Shown: in pieces, positions 18,266-28,500 of the stretch
How the letters are laid out: each line of letters begins with the position of its first letter
Numbering within the stretch: the stretch's first letter is position 1
From: Hyphomicrobiales bacterium
Lineage (GTDB): Bacteria; Pseudomonadota; Alphaproteobacteria; Rhizobiales; Rhizobiaceae
NCBI GenBank assembly: GCA_900469345.1
Contig: UBWZ01000016.1
Coordinates: 62,001-126,000, forward strand
Direction of reading: 5' to 3'
DNA: 64,000 nucleotides
Program-made: the position numbers and the translations under genes
The notes under the pieces: generated by a model
What the model was told of the DNA's origin: nothing
Database searches by the model: none
What the model saw: the letters and a program-made list of their open reading frames with translations, nothing else

Positions 18266-19231
18266 ATGAACATGATGCGGACCGCCATGCTTCTGGCCTT
18301 CATGACGGCCCTGTTCATGGGGGTCGGCTTTCTGATCGGCGGGCGTGGCGGCATGATGATCGCCTTGGTCATCGCTGCCGGCATGAACGTTTTTTCCTAC
18401 TGGAACTCCGACAAGATGGTGCTTTCGGCCTATCGTGCGCAGGAAGTTGACGAACGCAGTGCGCCGGAGTTCTACCAGATCATTCGGCAGCTTGCCGCCA
18501 ATGCCGGCCTGCCCATGCCCAAGGTCTATGTCTACGACAATCCGCAGCCGAATGCCTTTGCGACAGGGCGCAATCCCCAGAACGCTGCCGTGGCGGCCTC
18601 GACGGGCCTGCTGCAGGTTCTGAACCAGGAGGAAGTTGCCGGCGTCATGGCGCATGAACTCGCGCATGTGCAGAACCGCGACACATTGACGATGACGATC
18701 ACCGCCACGCTTGCCGGGGCCATCTCCATGCTCGGCAATTTCGCGTTTTTCTTCGGGGGAAATCGCGAGAACAACAACAATCCGCTCGGCTTCATAGGTG
18801 TCCTTGCCGCGATGATCGTCGCGCCGCTGGCAGCAATGCTTGTGCAGATGGCAATAAGCCGGACGCGTGAGTATTCCGCCGACCGCCGCGGCGCCGAAAT
18901 CTGCCGCAACCCCCTCGCGCTCGCTTCGGCGCTTGCCAAGATCGCCGGCGCAGCTCACCAAATTCCGAACTATGATGCGGAACGCAATCCGGCGACCGCC
19001 CATATGTTCATCATCAATCCCTTGTCGGGCGAGCGCATGGATAATCTCTTTTCAACCCATCCCGACACCGGCAACCGTATCGCTGCGCTCCAGCAGATGG
19101 CATCGGAGTTCGGCGGCAGCGCCTCGACGTTCTCCTCCGAGGCTGTTAGACCGCAGCGCACCGCGCGTTCCGTACCCACCACCGGCTGGGGCCGCGGCTC
19201 CGATGAACCTCGCAAGGGTCCCTGGTCCTGA
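18266..19231 (+). CDS. htpX: Membrane zinc metalloprotease HtpX
   Basis: M48-family quality-control protease in the inner membrane. 321 residues from the ATG at 18266, eight nt after GGAG; ATG 18260 is in frame but too close to the ribosome site. Two N-terminal helices ([20 protein letters not shown] and a second), catalytic HELAH near residues 129-133, a downstream membrane pair and the third zinc ligand Glu in [11 protein letters not shown] are visible. The stop overlaps the rsmB start by one base, so the two are co-translated. Confidence 0.95.
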   Translation: MNMMRTAMLLAFMTALFMGVGFLIGGRGGMMIALVIAAGMNVFSYWNSDKMVLSAYRAQEVDERSAPEFYQIIRQLAANAGLPMPKVYVYDNPQPNAFATGRNPQNAAVAASTGLLQVLNQEEVAGVMAHELAHVQNRDTLTMTITATLAGAISMLGNFAFFFGGNRENNNNPLGFIGVLAAMIVAPLAAMLVQMAISRTREYSADRRGAEICRNPLALASALAKIAGAAHQIPNYDAERNPATAHMFIINPLSGERMDNLFSTHPDTGNRIAALQQMASEFGGSASTFSSEAVRPQRTARSVPTTGWGRGSDEPRKGPWS

Positions 19232-20619
19232 TGGACGACAAGAAAAAGAAGAATTCCAAACCGCAGTCGCAGCACCGCCGGGCGCCGTCGGCTCAGTCCC
19301 ATCCCCAAAAGCCCGGGCTGGAGGTGCGTGTCACCGCGGCCAAGCTGCTGGCTGCTGCCGTCGACCGCAAGATCTCGCTCGACGGCATGATCGACCCAGT
19401 CAACGGAAATCCGGCCTACAGAGCCCTCAGCGATGCAGACCGCGCTCTGGCGCGCGCCATGGTAACGACGGCTTTGCGTTACCTGCCGCGCCTCGAAGCG
19501 GCGATTGCATCTCTCCTCGACAGTCCCCTGCCCGAGGGCGCGCGGACGCTGCAGCATGTCTTCATCATCGCCGCGGCACAGATTCTGCATCTGGACGTTC
19601 CCGTCCATGCCGCGGTCGATCTGGCCGTGGAACAGGCAGACCGGGATCCGCGAACCCGGCGCTTTGCCAAGCTGGTCAATGCCGTTCTGCGCCGCCTGGT
19701 GCGCGAGAAGGACGACATCCTGGCGCAGACGGCAGCCGTGTCACCCATTCCGTCCTGGTTCCGAGAGAGGCTCGTGGCTGCCTATGGCAAGGACGAGGCC
19801 GATCGGATCGCCGAGGCGCAACTCGTGCAGCCGGCGATCGATCTCACAGTTAAAGCCGACCCGCAGACCTGGGCGCAGCGGCTGGGGGCAACTGTTCTGC
19901 CGACCGGCAGCCTTCGCCTCCCCTCTTTCCAGGGCAGCGTCACCGAACTCGAGGGTTATGCCGAAGGCGCCTGGTGGGTCCAGGACGCAGCCTCGAGCAT
20001 ACCGCCGAAGCTCTTCAAGGATGCAGCGGGCAAGAGGATTGCGGACCTCTGCGCGGCTCCTGGCGGGAAGACCGCACAGCTTGTGGCTGCCGGTGCCATG
20101 GTAACCGCTGTCGAGCAGTCCGCCAACCGGGTCGTGCGGCTCAAGCAAAACCTCGAGCGCCTGCACATGGAAGCCGAGGTCGTCGCAGGCGACCTGTTCG
20201 AATTCCGTCCGACCGATTTGCTCGACGGCGTCCTTCTCGACGCCCCCTGCTCTTCTACCGGGACGACCCGCCGCCATCCGGACGTGTTCTGGACCAAGGG
20301 ACCGGAAGACATTGCCAAGCTTTCGGCACTTCAGGAAAAAATGCTGCGGCACGCCCTGACGCTGGTCAAGCCAGGTGGGCTGGTGGTCTTCTCCAACTGT
20401 TCGCTGGACCCGATGGAAGGCGAAGAGCTCGTTGCGCGCGTGCTGGCCGACACGCCAACCGTGGAGCGCGCTCCGGTCAAAGCCGAGGACTGGCCGGGTC
20501 TGGAAGCGGCGATCACCGATGTGGGCGATGTTCGCACCACGCCGGCGATGTTGCCGCCGACTGAGGGCACGACAGGTGGCATGGACGGGTTCTTTGCCTC
20601 CGTCCTGCGCATCCGGTAA
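19231..20619 (+). CDS. rsmB: 16S rRNA cytosine methyltransferase, RsmB/Sun family
   Basis: SAM-dependent m5C methyltransferase of the NOL1/NOP2/Sun group. 462 residues: an N-terminal NusB-like RNA-binding domain (AAKLLAAAVDRKISLDGMI), SAM motif LCAAPGGKTAQL, the DAPCSSTGTTRRHPD motif with Cys near 339, and the second conserved Cys in NCSLDP near 390. The N-terminal 30 residues are basic and Gln/Lys-rich. The start overlaps the htpX stop. Whether the substrate is exactly C967 cannot be read from the sequence. Confidence 0.9.
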   Translation: MDDKKKKNSKPQSQHRRAPSAQSHPQKPGLEVRVTAAKLLAAAVDRKISLDGMIDPVNGNPAYRALSDADRALARAMVTTALRYLPRLEAAIASLLDSPLPEGARTLQHVFIIAAAQILHLDVPVHAAVDLAVEQADRDPRTRRFAKLVNAVLRRLVREKDDILAQTAAVSPIPSWFRERLVAAYGKDEADRIAEAQLVQPAIDLTVKADPQTWAQRLGATVLPTGSLRLPSFQGSVTELEGYAEGAWWVQDAASSIPPKLFKDAAGKRIADLCAAPGGKTAQLVAAGAMVTAVEQSANRVVRLKQNLERLHMEAEVVAGDLFEFRPTDLLDGVLLDAPCSSTGTTRRHPDVFWTKGPEDIAKLSALQEKMLRHALTLVKPGGLVVFSNCSLDPMEGEELVARVLADTPTVERAPVKAEDWPGLEAAITDVGDVRTTPAMLPPTEGTTGGMDGFFASVLRIR

Positions 20620-20721
20620 GACAATATTCACTATAGCAGTTGATTATTCTCATAATCTAAAAAGGTGATTCCGCCCCTTCGGACGGACTGACGAATTCCT
20701 GCGGAGTATTCCAGGTTGACG

Positions 20722-22404
20722 ATGAGGCTCGTGGATCGCAGGAGGATTGCGTCCTTCGGATTGCGGGACATTTGGCGACGTCTTGGACGGCGGGTCGCGC
20801 CCTTGCGCCTGGCTTTATCTCCGCTTGCGCTGCACGTCCCCGACAGACTGATCGTCGCGCCGACCGATCTTCGGTCGCTGGACCCTTTTGTCGCGGAAGA
20901 GATTCTCGACGGCCGGTTCCCGATGGCCGGGCGCACGCTCGAAACCTTCGGGGAATCCCCCTTCGCGGTCGATCTGCCGTCGCGCGTGTTTGCTGAACGG
21001 CTGCACTCGTTTGCATGGCTCCGGCATATCCGTGCCAAGAAAACCGAAGAGGCCTGCGCCCATGCGCGGGAGATCGTCGATGACTGGATCATCCGCTATG
21101 GACGGCGGCGGCGCGGTATTGCCTGGGAGCCGAGCGTGGTCGCCGAGCGCGTCATTGCCTGGCTTTCCCACTCCACGGTGGTTCTTCACAAGGCAGAAGC
21201 CGGCTTTTATCGCCGCTTCATGAAAAGCCTCGCCTATCAGGTCCGCTATCTTCGCAAGATCGCCAGATATACGCCGGAGGGTGAGACGCGGCTGCGGCAG
21301 CGGATCGCCCTGGCCATGGCCTCGATCTCCATGCCGACGCGGGCTGCCTTCATCCGCCGCGAGGGCCTGCGCCTCGACCGGGAGCTGGAAGAGCAGATCC
21401 TTGCGGATGGCGGCCATGTGTCGCGCAACCCGCGGGCGATCCTCGATATCCTTCTCGACCTGCTGCCGCTTCGCCAGACCTATATCAATCTCGGTCACGA
21501 CCTCCCGTCGAAGCTTATTCCGGCGATCGACCGCATGTATCCGGCACTGAGGTTCTTCCGTCACCAAGACGGGGATCTCGCGCTCTTCAACGGGGCGAGC
21601 GCTACCCCGGCCAGCGAGCTGATGTCCGTGCTGCGCTACGACGAGTCCGGCGGACGGCCGTTCAAGGCCCTGCCCCACATGAACTACCAGAGGCTGTCCG
21701 TTTCCGGAACGACGCTGATCGTCGACACGGGCCGTCCCCTGTCACCGGACCTATCGTGTACCGCCCATGCCGGTACCCTGTCGTTCGAGATGTCCTCCGG
21801 AAAACACCGGTTCATCGTCAACAGCGGGTCGCCGAAATGGGCCGGTCGCAGCTATCGCTCGATTGCCAAATCGACGGCTGCCCATTCCACCGTCAGCCTC
21901 GACGAGGCGTCGTCGAGCCGCATCGTCAAGTCCAAGCTTGCGGGCGCCCTGCTGCTGCCAGGCGTGACAACGGTGGATATCGAGCGTTGGGACGATCCGC
22001 ATGGCAACGACTGGCTGAAGACCGTTCACGACGGCTACGTCCGGGACCATGGCTATTTCCACCAGCGCGAGATCGGCCTCAGTTCGAAGGGCGACAAGAT
22101 CAAGGGCCACGATCGGCTGTTCCTTGCCGAAGGCGCAGAAGCGCCTGGTGCCGCGATTGCAGCTGTCGCACGGTTCCACATCCATCCTTCCGTCACGCTG
22201 AAGCGACGCGACGAGGAAAGCGTAGCGATGCGCGCCGCGGACGGCGAGACCTGGATCTTTGCAGCTCCCGGGCTGGACGTGCTGATCGACGAAGATATCT
22301 TTTTCGCCGACGTGTCAGGGATCCGCCCAAGCCAGCAGCTGGTGATCGAGTTCTCGCTGCCGCAGACATCCGAGATCCGCTGGATGCTGCGCAGAGGCGA
22401 TTAG
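20722..22404 (+). CDS. Heparinase II/III-family protein
   Basis: 560 residues from the ATG at 20722 (a TTG two codons earlier is possible). An N-terminal helical part (about 1-290) resembles the toroid of polysaccharide lyases, and the C-terminal beta domain carries the heparinase II/III-like signature: [35 protein letters not shown] and [19 protein letters not shown]. No signal peptide is apparent. Such proteins lie between the rsmB-like gene and purH in several rhizobia by my recollection; the substrate is unknown. A role with surface polysaccharide is inference. Confidence 0.88.
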   Translation: MRLVDRRRIASFGLRDIWRRLGRRVAPLRLALSPLALHVPDRLIVAPTDLRSLDPFVAEEILDGRFPMAGRTLETFGESPFAVDLPSRVFAERLHSFAWLRHIRAKKTEEACAHAREIVDDWIIRYGRRRRGIAWEPSVVAERVIAWLSHSTVVLHKAEAGFYRRFMKSLAYQVRYLRKIARYTPEGETRLRQRIALAMASISMPTRAAFIRREGLRLDRELEEQILADGGHVSRNPRAILDILLDLLPLRQTYINLGHDLPSKLIPAIDRMYPALRFFRHQDGDLALFNGASATPASELMSVLRYDESGGRPFKALPHMNYQRLSVSGTTLIVDTGRPLSPDLSCTAHAGTLSFEMSSGKHRFIVNSGSPKWAGRSYRSIAKSTAAHSTVSLDEASSSRIVKSKLAGALLLPGVTTVDIERWDDPHGNDWLKTVHDGYVRDHGYFHQREIGLSSKGDKIKGHDRLFLAEGAEAPGAAIAAVARFHIHPSVTLKRRDEESVAMRAADGETWIFAAPGLDVLIDEDIFFADVSGIRPSQQLVIEFSLPQTSEIRWMLRRGD

Positions 22405-22483
22405 CCGTTTCCTCTTCCGCCAAGCTGTGCTAACCGGCGGCCCATTGAGCTGGCGCCCTCCCGGCGCGTTTGAGGACAATCAG

Positions 22484-24100
22484 ATGGCCGTCGCTTCCAA
22501 GAAAATTCCCGCTCCGGACCGCGTGCCCCTGCGCACGGCGCTCCTGTCCGTTTCCGACAAGACCGGCATCATCGAGCTTGCTCAGGCGCTCGTCGAACAG
22601 GGCGTCAGGCTGCTGTCGACCGGCGGCACCCATAAGGCGATCGCTGCCGCCGGCCTTCCGGTTACCGACGTGTCGGACGTGACCGGCTTTCCCGAGATCA
22701 TGGACGGGCGAGTCAAGACACTGCATCCCAATGTGCATGGCGGGCTGCTGGCTATCCGCGACGATGCCGATCACCAAGCGGCCATGCAGGAGCACGGGAT
22801 CGAGGCAATCGATCTGGCCGTCATCAACCTCTACCCCTTCGAGGAGGTGCGTGCAGCCGGCGGAGACTACCCGACCACTGTCGAGAACATCGATATTGGT
22901 GGTCCCGCCATGATCCGCGCATCCGCCAAGAACCATGCCTACGTGACGATCGTGACGGATCCGTCCGATTATCCGCTGCTGGTCCAGGCGCTCAAGGACC
23001 AGAACGGCGAGACGACCTATGCCCTGCGGCAGACGCTCGCGGCGAAGGCCTATGCACGCACGGCCGCCTACGACACGGCCATTTCGAACTGGTTTTCAGA
23101 AGCCCTCGATATCGTCACGCCGCAGTACCGCACCATCGGTGGCGTGCTCAAGGAAGCGATGCGCTATGGCGAGAACCCGCATCAAAGTGCGGGCTTCTAC
23201 GTCACGGGCGATACGCGACCGGGCGTTGCAACCGCCAAGCTGCTTCAGGGCAAGCAGCTTTCCTATAACAACATCAACGATACAGACGGCGCTTTCGAGC
23301 TGATCGGCGAGTTTGCACCCGCTTCGGGTCCAGCCTGTGCGATCATCAAGCACGCCAACCCCTGCGGCGTCGCGACGGGGCCAAGCCTGAAGGAAGCTTA
23401 TCTGCGGGCGCTGGCCTGCGATTCCACCTCGGCCTTCGGCGGCATCATTGCGCTCAACCAGCTGCTCGATGGAGAAACCGCCGAGGAAATCGTCAAACTG
23501 TTCACGGAAGTGATCATTGCGCCCGAGGTTTCAGACGAGGCCAAGGCTGTCATCGCCCGCAAGCCGAACCTTCGCCTGCTCGTGACGGGCGGCCTGCCCG
23601 ATCCGCGCTCGCGTGGCATTACCGCCAAGACCGTTTCAGGCGGCCTGCTTGTCCAGAGCCGCGACAACGGCATGATCGAGGATCTCGATCTTCGCGTTGT
23701 CACCAAGCGCCAGCCCACCGCAAGCGAGCTCGAGGACATGAAGTTCGCCTACAAGGTCGCAAAGCACGTCAAGTCGAATGCCATCGTCTATGCCAAGGAC
23801 GGCCAGACCGCCGGCATCGGCGCCGGCCAGACGAGCCGGGTGGATTCGGCCCGCATTGCCGGCCTCAAGGCTGAGGAAGCGGCCAAAGCCATGGGTTGGG
23901 CGGAGCCGCTCACCAAGGGCTCGGCGGTTGCCTCGGAGGCTTTCTTCCCGTTCGCGGACGGTCTGCTGTCGGCGATCGGCGCCGGTGCTACGGCCGTCAT
24001 CCAGCCGGGTGGCTCGATGCGCGACGAAGAGGTCATCGCCGCTGCCGACGCACATGGCGTCACCATGGTCTTTACCGGGATGCGGCACTTCCGCCACTGA
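22484..24100 (+). CDS. purH: Bifunctional AICAR transformylase / IMP cyclohydrolase
   Basis: Last two steps of IMP synthesis. 538 residues from the ATG at 22484. The N-terminal IMP cyclohydrolase domain has [39 protein letters not shown]; the C-terminal transformylase has KHANPCGVA and the DSTSAFGGI stretch, ending in [10 protein letters not shown]. Its last 29 nt overlap the 3' end of the convergent transporter gene, so the two coding ends share DNA on opposite strands. Confidence 0.97.
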   Translation: MAVASKKIPAPDRVPLRTALLSVSDKTGIIELAQALVEQGVRLLSTGGTHKAIAAAGLPVTDVSDVTGFPEIMDGRVKTLHPNVHGGLLAIRDDADHQAAMQEHGIEAIDLAVINLYPFEEVRAAGGDYPTTVENIDIGGPAMIRASAKNHAYVTIVTDPSDYPLLVQALKDQNGETTYALRQTLAAKAYARTAAYDTAISNWFSEALDIVTPQYRTIGGVLKEAMRYGENPHQSAGFYVTGDTRPGVATAKLLQGKQLSYNNINDTDGAFELIGEFAPASGPACAIIKHANPCGVATGPSLKEAYLRALACDSTSAFGGIIALNQLLDGETAEEIVKLFTEVIIAPEVSDEAKAVIARKPNLRLLVTGGLPDPRSRGITAKTVSGGLLVQSRDNGMIEDLDLRVVTKRQPTASELEDMKFAYKVAKHVKSNAIVYAKDGQTAGIGAGQTSRVDSARIAGLKAEEAAKAMGWAEPLTKGSAVASEAFFPFADGLLSAIGAGATAVIQPGGSMRDEEVIAAADAHGVTMVFTGMRHFRH

Positions 24101-25481
24101 TCTCCCTGCGGTTTGCCGGATAGGGCGTCGCTAGGAGCAGCGCCAGGCCGCAGACGAGGAAGATCATCAGCGTTGCCATTCCAAGGCGGGCCGAACCGCT
24201 GGCATAGGTGGCCAGCGAAAAGGCAAGGGTTGCCATGAAGCTTGTGGCGCGGCCCGACAGCGCATAGATGCCGAAATAGCGGCCAGCCTCCGCCAGGCTG
24301 ACGCTTCGCGCCAGATAGGACCGCGACGAGGCCTGCACCGGACCGAAGGCGAGCCCGATCAGAAGGCCGAACAGGATGTAAGCCTTTTCCGCAGCGGTGC
24401 CGAACAGGCCGCCGCTGTCTGCTGCGGGAAGCGGCAGCAGGCCGAAGAAGACGTAACCAGGCCCGGTCGATACAATGCCGGCCGTGGCTACGATCAGCAG
24501 CAACAGGCTGCCGGCAACGACCACCTTTGAACCGGCGATGCGGTCGATCCAGCCCGCAGCGACGCATCCGAAGATGGCGACGACATTGAGAATGACGCCG
24601 TAGATGCCGATTTCGACGGTCGCCCAGCCAAACATGCCGGCTGCAAACGTACCGCCGAGAATGAGCAGGCCGTTGACGCCGTCCTGGTAGAGCATACGGG
24701 CGATCAGAAAGCGGCTGATGCCGCTCCGCTGTCTCAGCTCGGTGAGTGTTGCCCCGAGCTCTCTGACGCCAGCCCCCACCGCCGCGCGAAACGGCAAGCC
24801 TTTTTCGGCATCGGGTGTGAAGAGAAACATAGGCAGGATGAACACGAGGTACCAGAAGGCGGAGATCGGACCGGTGATGCGGGCATCCTCGCCCTGTTGC
24901 GGATCGAGGCCAAAAAGGGCCGGGATGCCGATCAGTGTCCTTCCCGTGTCGGGGCTTGCCGCCAGCAGGGTCACGACCGCGATCAGGACGATCATCCCGC
25001 CGAGATAGCCCAGTCCCCAGGCGAGGTTCGAAACCCTGCCTACGTCCTTTTGCGGAACGAGCCGAGACATCATGGAATCGTTGAAGACGATCGAGAATTC
25101 GGCCGCGATCGATGCTCCGATCATGGCGAGCGCCGGCCAGACTAGCGGCGAGCCCGGCACGGCAAGCCAGAGGGTGCAAAGGCAGATTATCTTGACGATG
25201 GCGAACACCGCGATCCACGGTTTGCGGGCTCCGGACTGATCGGCGATCGACCCTAGAACGGGGGACAGCACGGCGATGACCAGAGACGAGATCGTCGCCA
25301 TGTTGCTCCAGGCTGCCTGCGCCGAGACCGGGTCACTACTCATCCTGGACACGAAGTAGGGGCCGAAGACGAACGTCGTCACGACAGTGAAGAAGGGCTG
25401 GGCCGCCCAGTCGAACAGCATCCATCCCCAGATGCCCCGCCGGCTTGTCTGCGGCGAGGCATCTGTGTCGGTCTCGATCAT
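24072..25481 (-). CDS. UMF1-type MFS transporter
   Basis: About 12 transmembrane segments in 469 residues from the ATG at 25481 (a TTG five codons upstream is in frame). The opening [20 protein letters not shown] and the loop DQSGARKPW are typical of the UMF1/Atg22-like MFS branch, whose bacterial substrates are mostly unknown. The 3' end overlaps purH on the opposite strand by 29 nt. Upstream, the gdhB stop lies 31 nt from its start, so it may be transcribed with gdhB. Confidence 0.88.
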   Translation of the reverse strand: MIETDTDASPQTSRRGIWGWMLFDWAAQPFFTVVTTFVFGPYFVSRMSSDPVSAQAAWSNMATISSLVIAVLSPVLGSIADQSGARKPWIAVFAIVKIICLCTLWLAVPGSPLVWPALAMIGASIAAEFSIVFNDSMMSRLVPQKDVGRVSNLAWGLGYLGGMIVLIAVVTLLAASPDTGRTLIGIPALFGLDPQQGEDARITGPISAFWYLVFILPMFLFTPDAEKGLPFRAAVGAGVRELGATLTELRQRSGISRFLIARMLYQDGVNGLLILGGTFAAGMFGWATVEIGIYGVILNVVAIFGCVAAGWIDRIAGSKVVVAGSLLLLIVATAGIVSTGPGYVFFGLLPLPAADSGGLFGTAAEKAYILFGLLIGLAFGPVQASSRSYLARSVSLAEAGRYFGIYALSGRATSFMATLAFSLATYASGSARLGMATLMIFLVCGLALLLATPYPANRREISGGSAASR

Positions 25482-25511
25482 ACGTTGCTCGGCCAAGCAA
25501 TTTCGCTTTCG

Positions 25512-28500
25512 CTAGATGGTGAGGCTGTGGGCGAGGTCACCGAGCAGTCCCGCCGCGACAGTGATTTTCGGCAGCGTCAGGTCGCCGCTCTCGCTCAGTC
25601 CGACAAGTTCCGCGCCAATGCGGTTGATCCGGATGCGGTCGCTGCCATGCCATGCCTCGACCGGCTTCTTGTCATTCGGATGGGCGGTGACGGCGGCGAC
25701 GACGATCTCGCGCCGCGCGGATGCGATCTGCTGCAGACTGCGCGACAAGGCCAGGCTTTCGTAGTGATCGGAGGTTGCGATCCGTTCACCGGCGGCGATC
25801 AGCCGGTTGACCCGGAAGCGTTCGGTGACGGCGAAATAGCTTTCCGCGGCGCGGGCCATGCTTTCCCCTGTCCGGTCGGCAATCAGCATGATTTCCGGAA
25901 CCAGAACAATCGTCGCAAGGAGCACGATCTCGCGCGCCAGACCGGCCGGAACGCCCTGTTCCTCGAGCGCGGAGGCGCGCGAGGCGGCTTCGATCGTCGC
26001 CGAACCGGTGATAGAGCTGCGCAGCCCCTTGATGGCAGCCTTCAGCCGATCCATCGCCGCATCCATCTCGCCATTGCCCGCCTGCGTCTGGAGGACGAGG
26101 CGGGTAGCTTCGGCAAAGATCTCGCTGATGCGGCCGTAGAGCTCGTTCTGCACCTGGCCTGGAAGCTGGCCATCGAGCGCATCGGTGGCTGCCCAGAGCT
26201 TCGGGAGGTCGAACCCATCGCGTGCCAGATAGGCCGCCTTGACGACATTTGCCGCTGTAGCACCCGTCATGTCGCTCATCTGCTGGACAAAGCCCGGGCC
26301 GCCGCGATTGATCAGCTCGTTGGCGAGCTTGGTGGCGATGATTTCGCGGTGCAGCCGGTGGTGTTCGATATCCGCGCCATAGAGCTTCTGCATCCTGGCC
26401 GGGAAATATCCCTTTAGAACCGCTGCAAAATAGGGATCATCCGGCAGCGGACTGTCGATCAACGAGTCAAACAGCACGATCTTGGCGTAGGACAGAAGCA
26501 CGCCGATCTCGGGGCGGGTGAGTGCCCGGCCGGAGAGATAGCGCTCTGCCAGTTCCCCATCGTCCGGGAGGGTCTCCACCTTGCGGTTGAGGCGCCCCTG
26601 GGTCTCGAGAACCGACATCAGGCGCGAGAGCTCCTCGCGATTGCCCGCGCCCTTGCGCTCCGTCAGCGAAATCGCCAGCGGCTGCAGGTAGTTGTTGCGC
26701 AGGACCAGATGCCCGACCTCGTCCGTCATGGAGGCAAGCAGCTGGTTGCGCTTGTCGCGGGTCAGGCGGCCGTCCTGCATGGCCGGGTTCAGCGCAATCT
26801 TGATGTTGACCTCGACGTCGGAGGAGTTGACGCCTGCGGAGTTGTCGATCGCGTCCGAATTGCAGCGTCCGCCTGCCAGCGAATAGGCAATGCGGCCCTT
26901 CTGCGTGACGCCCAGATTGGCGCCCTCGCCAATCACGCTTGCCCGCACCTCTGCCGCATTGATCCGGATCGGGTCATTGGCGCGGTCGCCTACTTCCGTA
27001 TCCGTCTCGGATGGAGCTTTGATGTAGGTGCCGATGCCGCCGAACCAGAGAAGGTCGATCGGGCTCCGGAGGATGGCGGTCATGATCTCGAAGGGGGTCG
27101 CAGCGGTCTTGTCGAGGCCGATCGCCGCGGCTGCCTGCGGCGTCAACTTTACCGACTTGACCGAACGGGAAACGATCATGGCGCCCTCCGACAAGGTCGT
27201 CCGGTCGTAATCCTGCCAGCTGGAGCGCGGCAGGTCGAACATGCGCTGTCGCTCCCTGAACGAGACCTCGATATCGGGATCGGGGTCGATGAAGATGTCG
27301 CGGTGGTCGAAAGCCGCGATCAGCCGGATCTTGGGCGACAGAAGCATGCCGTTGCCGAAGACGTCGCCGGACATGTCGCCGACCCCCGCCACGCTGAAGG
27401 CGGTTGTCTGGATATCGATGTCCTTTTCGCGGAAATGGCGTTTGACCGCTTCCCAGGCACCACGGGCAGTGATGCCCATCTTCTTGTGGTCGTATCCAGC
27501 GGAGCCGCCAGAGGCGAAGGCATCATCCAGCCAGAAACCGGCTTCCTGGGCAAGACCGTTGGCGGTGTCGGAAAAGGTTGCCGTGCCCTTGTCGGCCGCG
27601 ACGACGAAATAGGGATCATCCTCGTCGATGCGAACCGTATCGGACGGTGCGACGAGCTCTGCGTCGACGATGTTGTCGGTGATGGAGAGAAGCGTGCGGA
27701 TGAAGGTTTTGTAGGCTTCCTTGCCGGCGTTGAAGATCTCCTCGCGAGAGCCCGCAACCGGCAGGCTTTTCGGGAAGAAGCCGCCCTTCGCGCCAACGGG
27801 AACGATCACCGCATTCTTGACCTGCTGTGCCTTGACCAGGCCGAGCACCTCGGTCCGGTAATCCTCCCCGCGATCCGACCAGCGAATGCCGCCACGGGCC
27901 ACCTTGCCGAAGCGCAGATGCACCCCTTCGACTTCGGTGCCGTAGACGAAGATTTCCCGGAAGGGACGCGGCTCCGGCAGGCCGTCGAGCAGTTGCGGAT
28001 CGAGCTTGAAGGCCAGCATGCGCTTCGGCACGCCGTCCGCATCCCGCTGGAAGTAGTTCGTCCTCAGCGTGGCATCCACGGCGTTGACGAAACGGCGAAG
28101 CATGCGATCCTCGTCGAGGATGGGGACGTTGCCCAAAGCGGCTTCGATGGCGGCGTGCCGCTCGGTCAGCTTCTTGGTGCGGATCTTATCCCCAAGCGCC
28201 GGATCGAAACCTTCCTGGAAGAGCCGGAAGATGGACGCTGAAATTTCCGGGTACTTGGCGAGCGTGTCGGCAATGTAGGCCTGAGAATAGAGGATGCCGG
28301 TCTGGCGCAGATAGCGGGCATAGGCGCGCAACACGGTGACTTCGCGAGCCGCCAGGCCCGCCAGCAGGACCAGGCGGTTGAAGGCGTCATTGTCGATCAG
28401 TCCGTCGAAAGCGGCCAGGAAGGCTTCTTCGAGCAGGGCCACTTCCCGACCAAGATCGACCTTGCGGCCATCGGCCAGCTGCAGTTCCATGTCGTGGAGC

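Noticed and set aside
26709-28241. 510-codon frame antisense to gdhB
   Set aside because: Shadow of the glutamate dehydrogenase gene; no family features.
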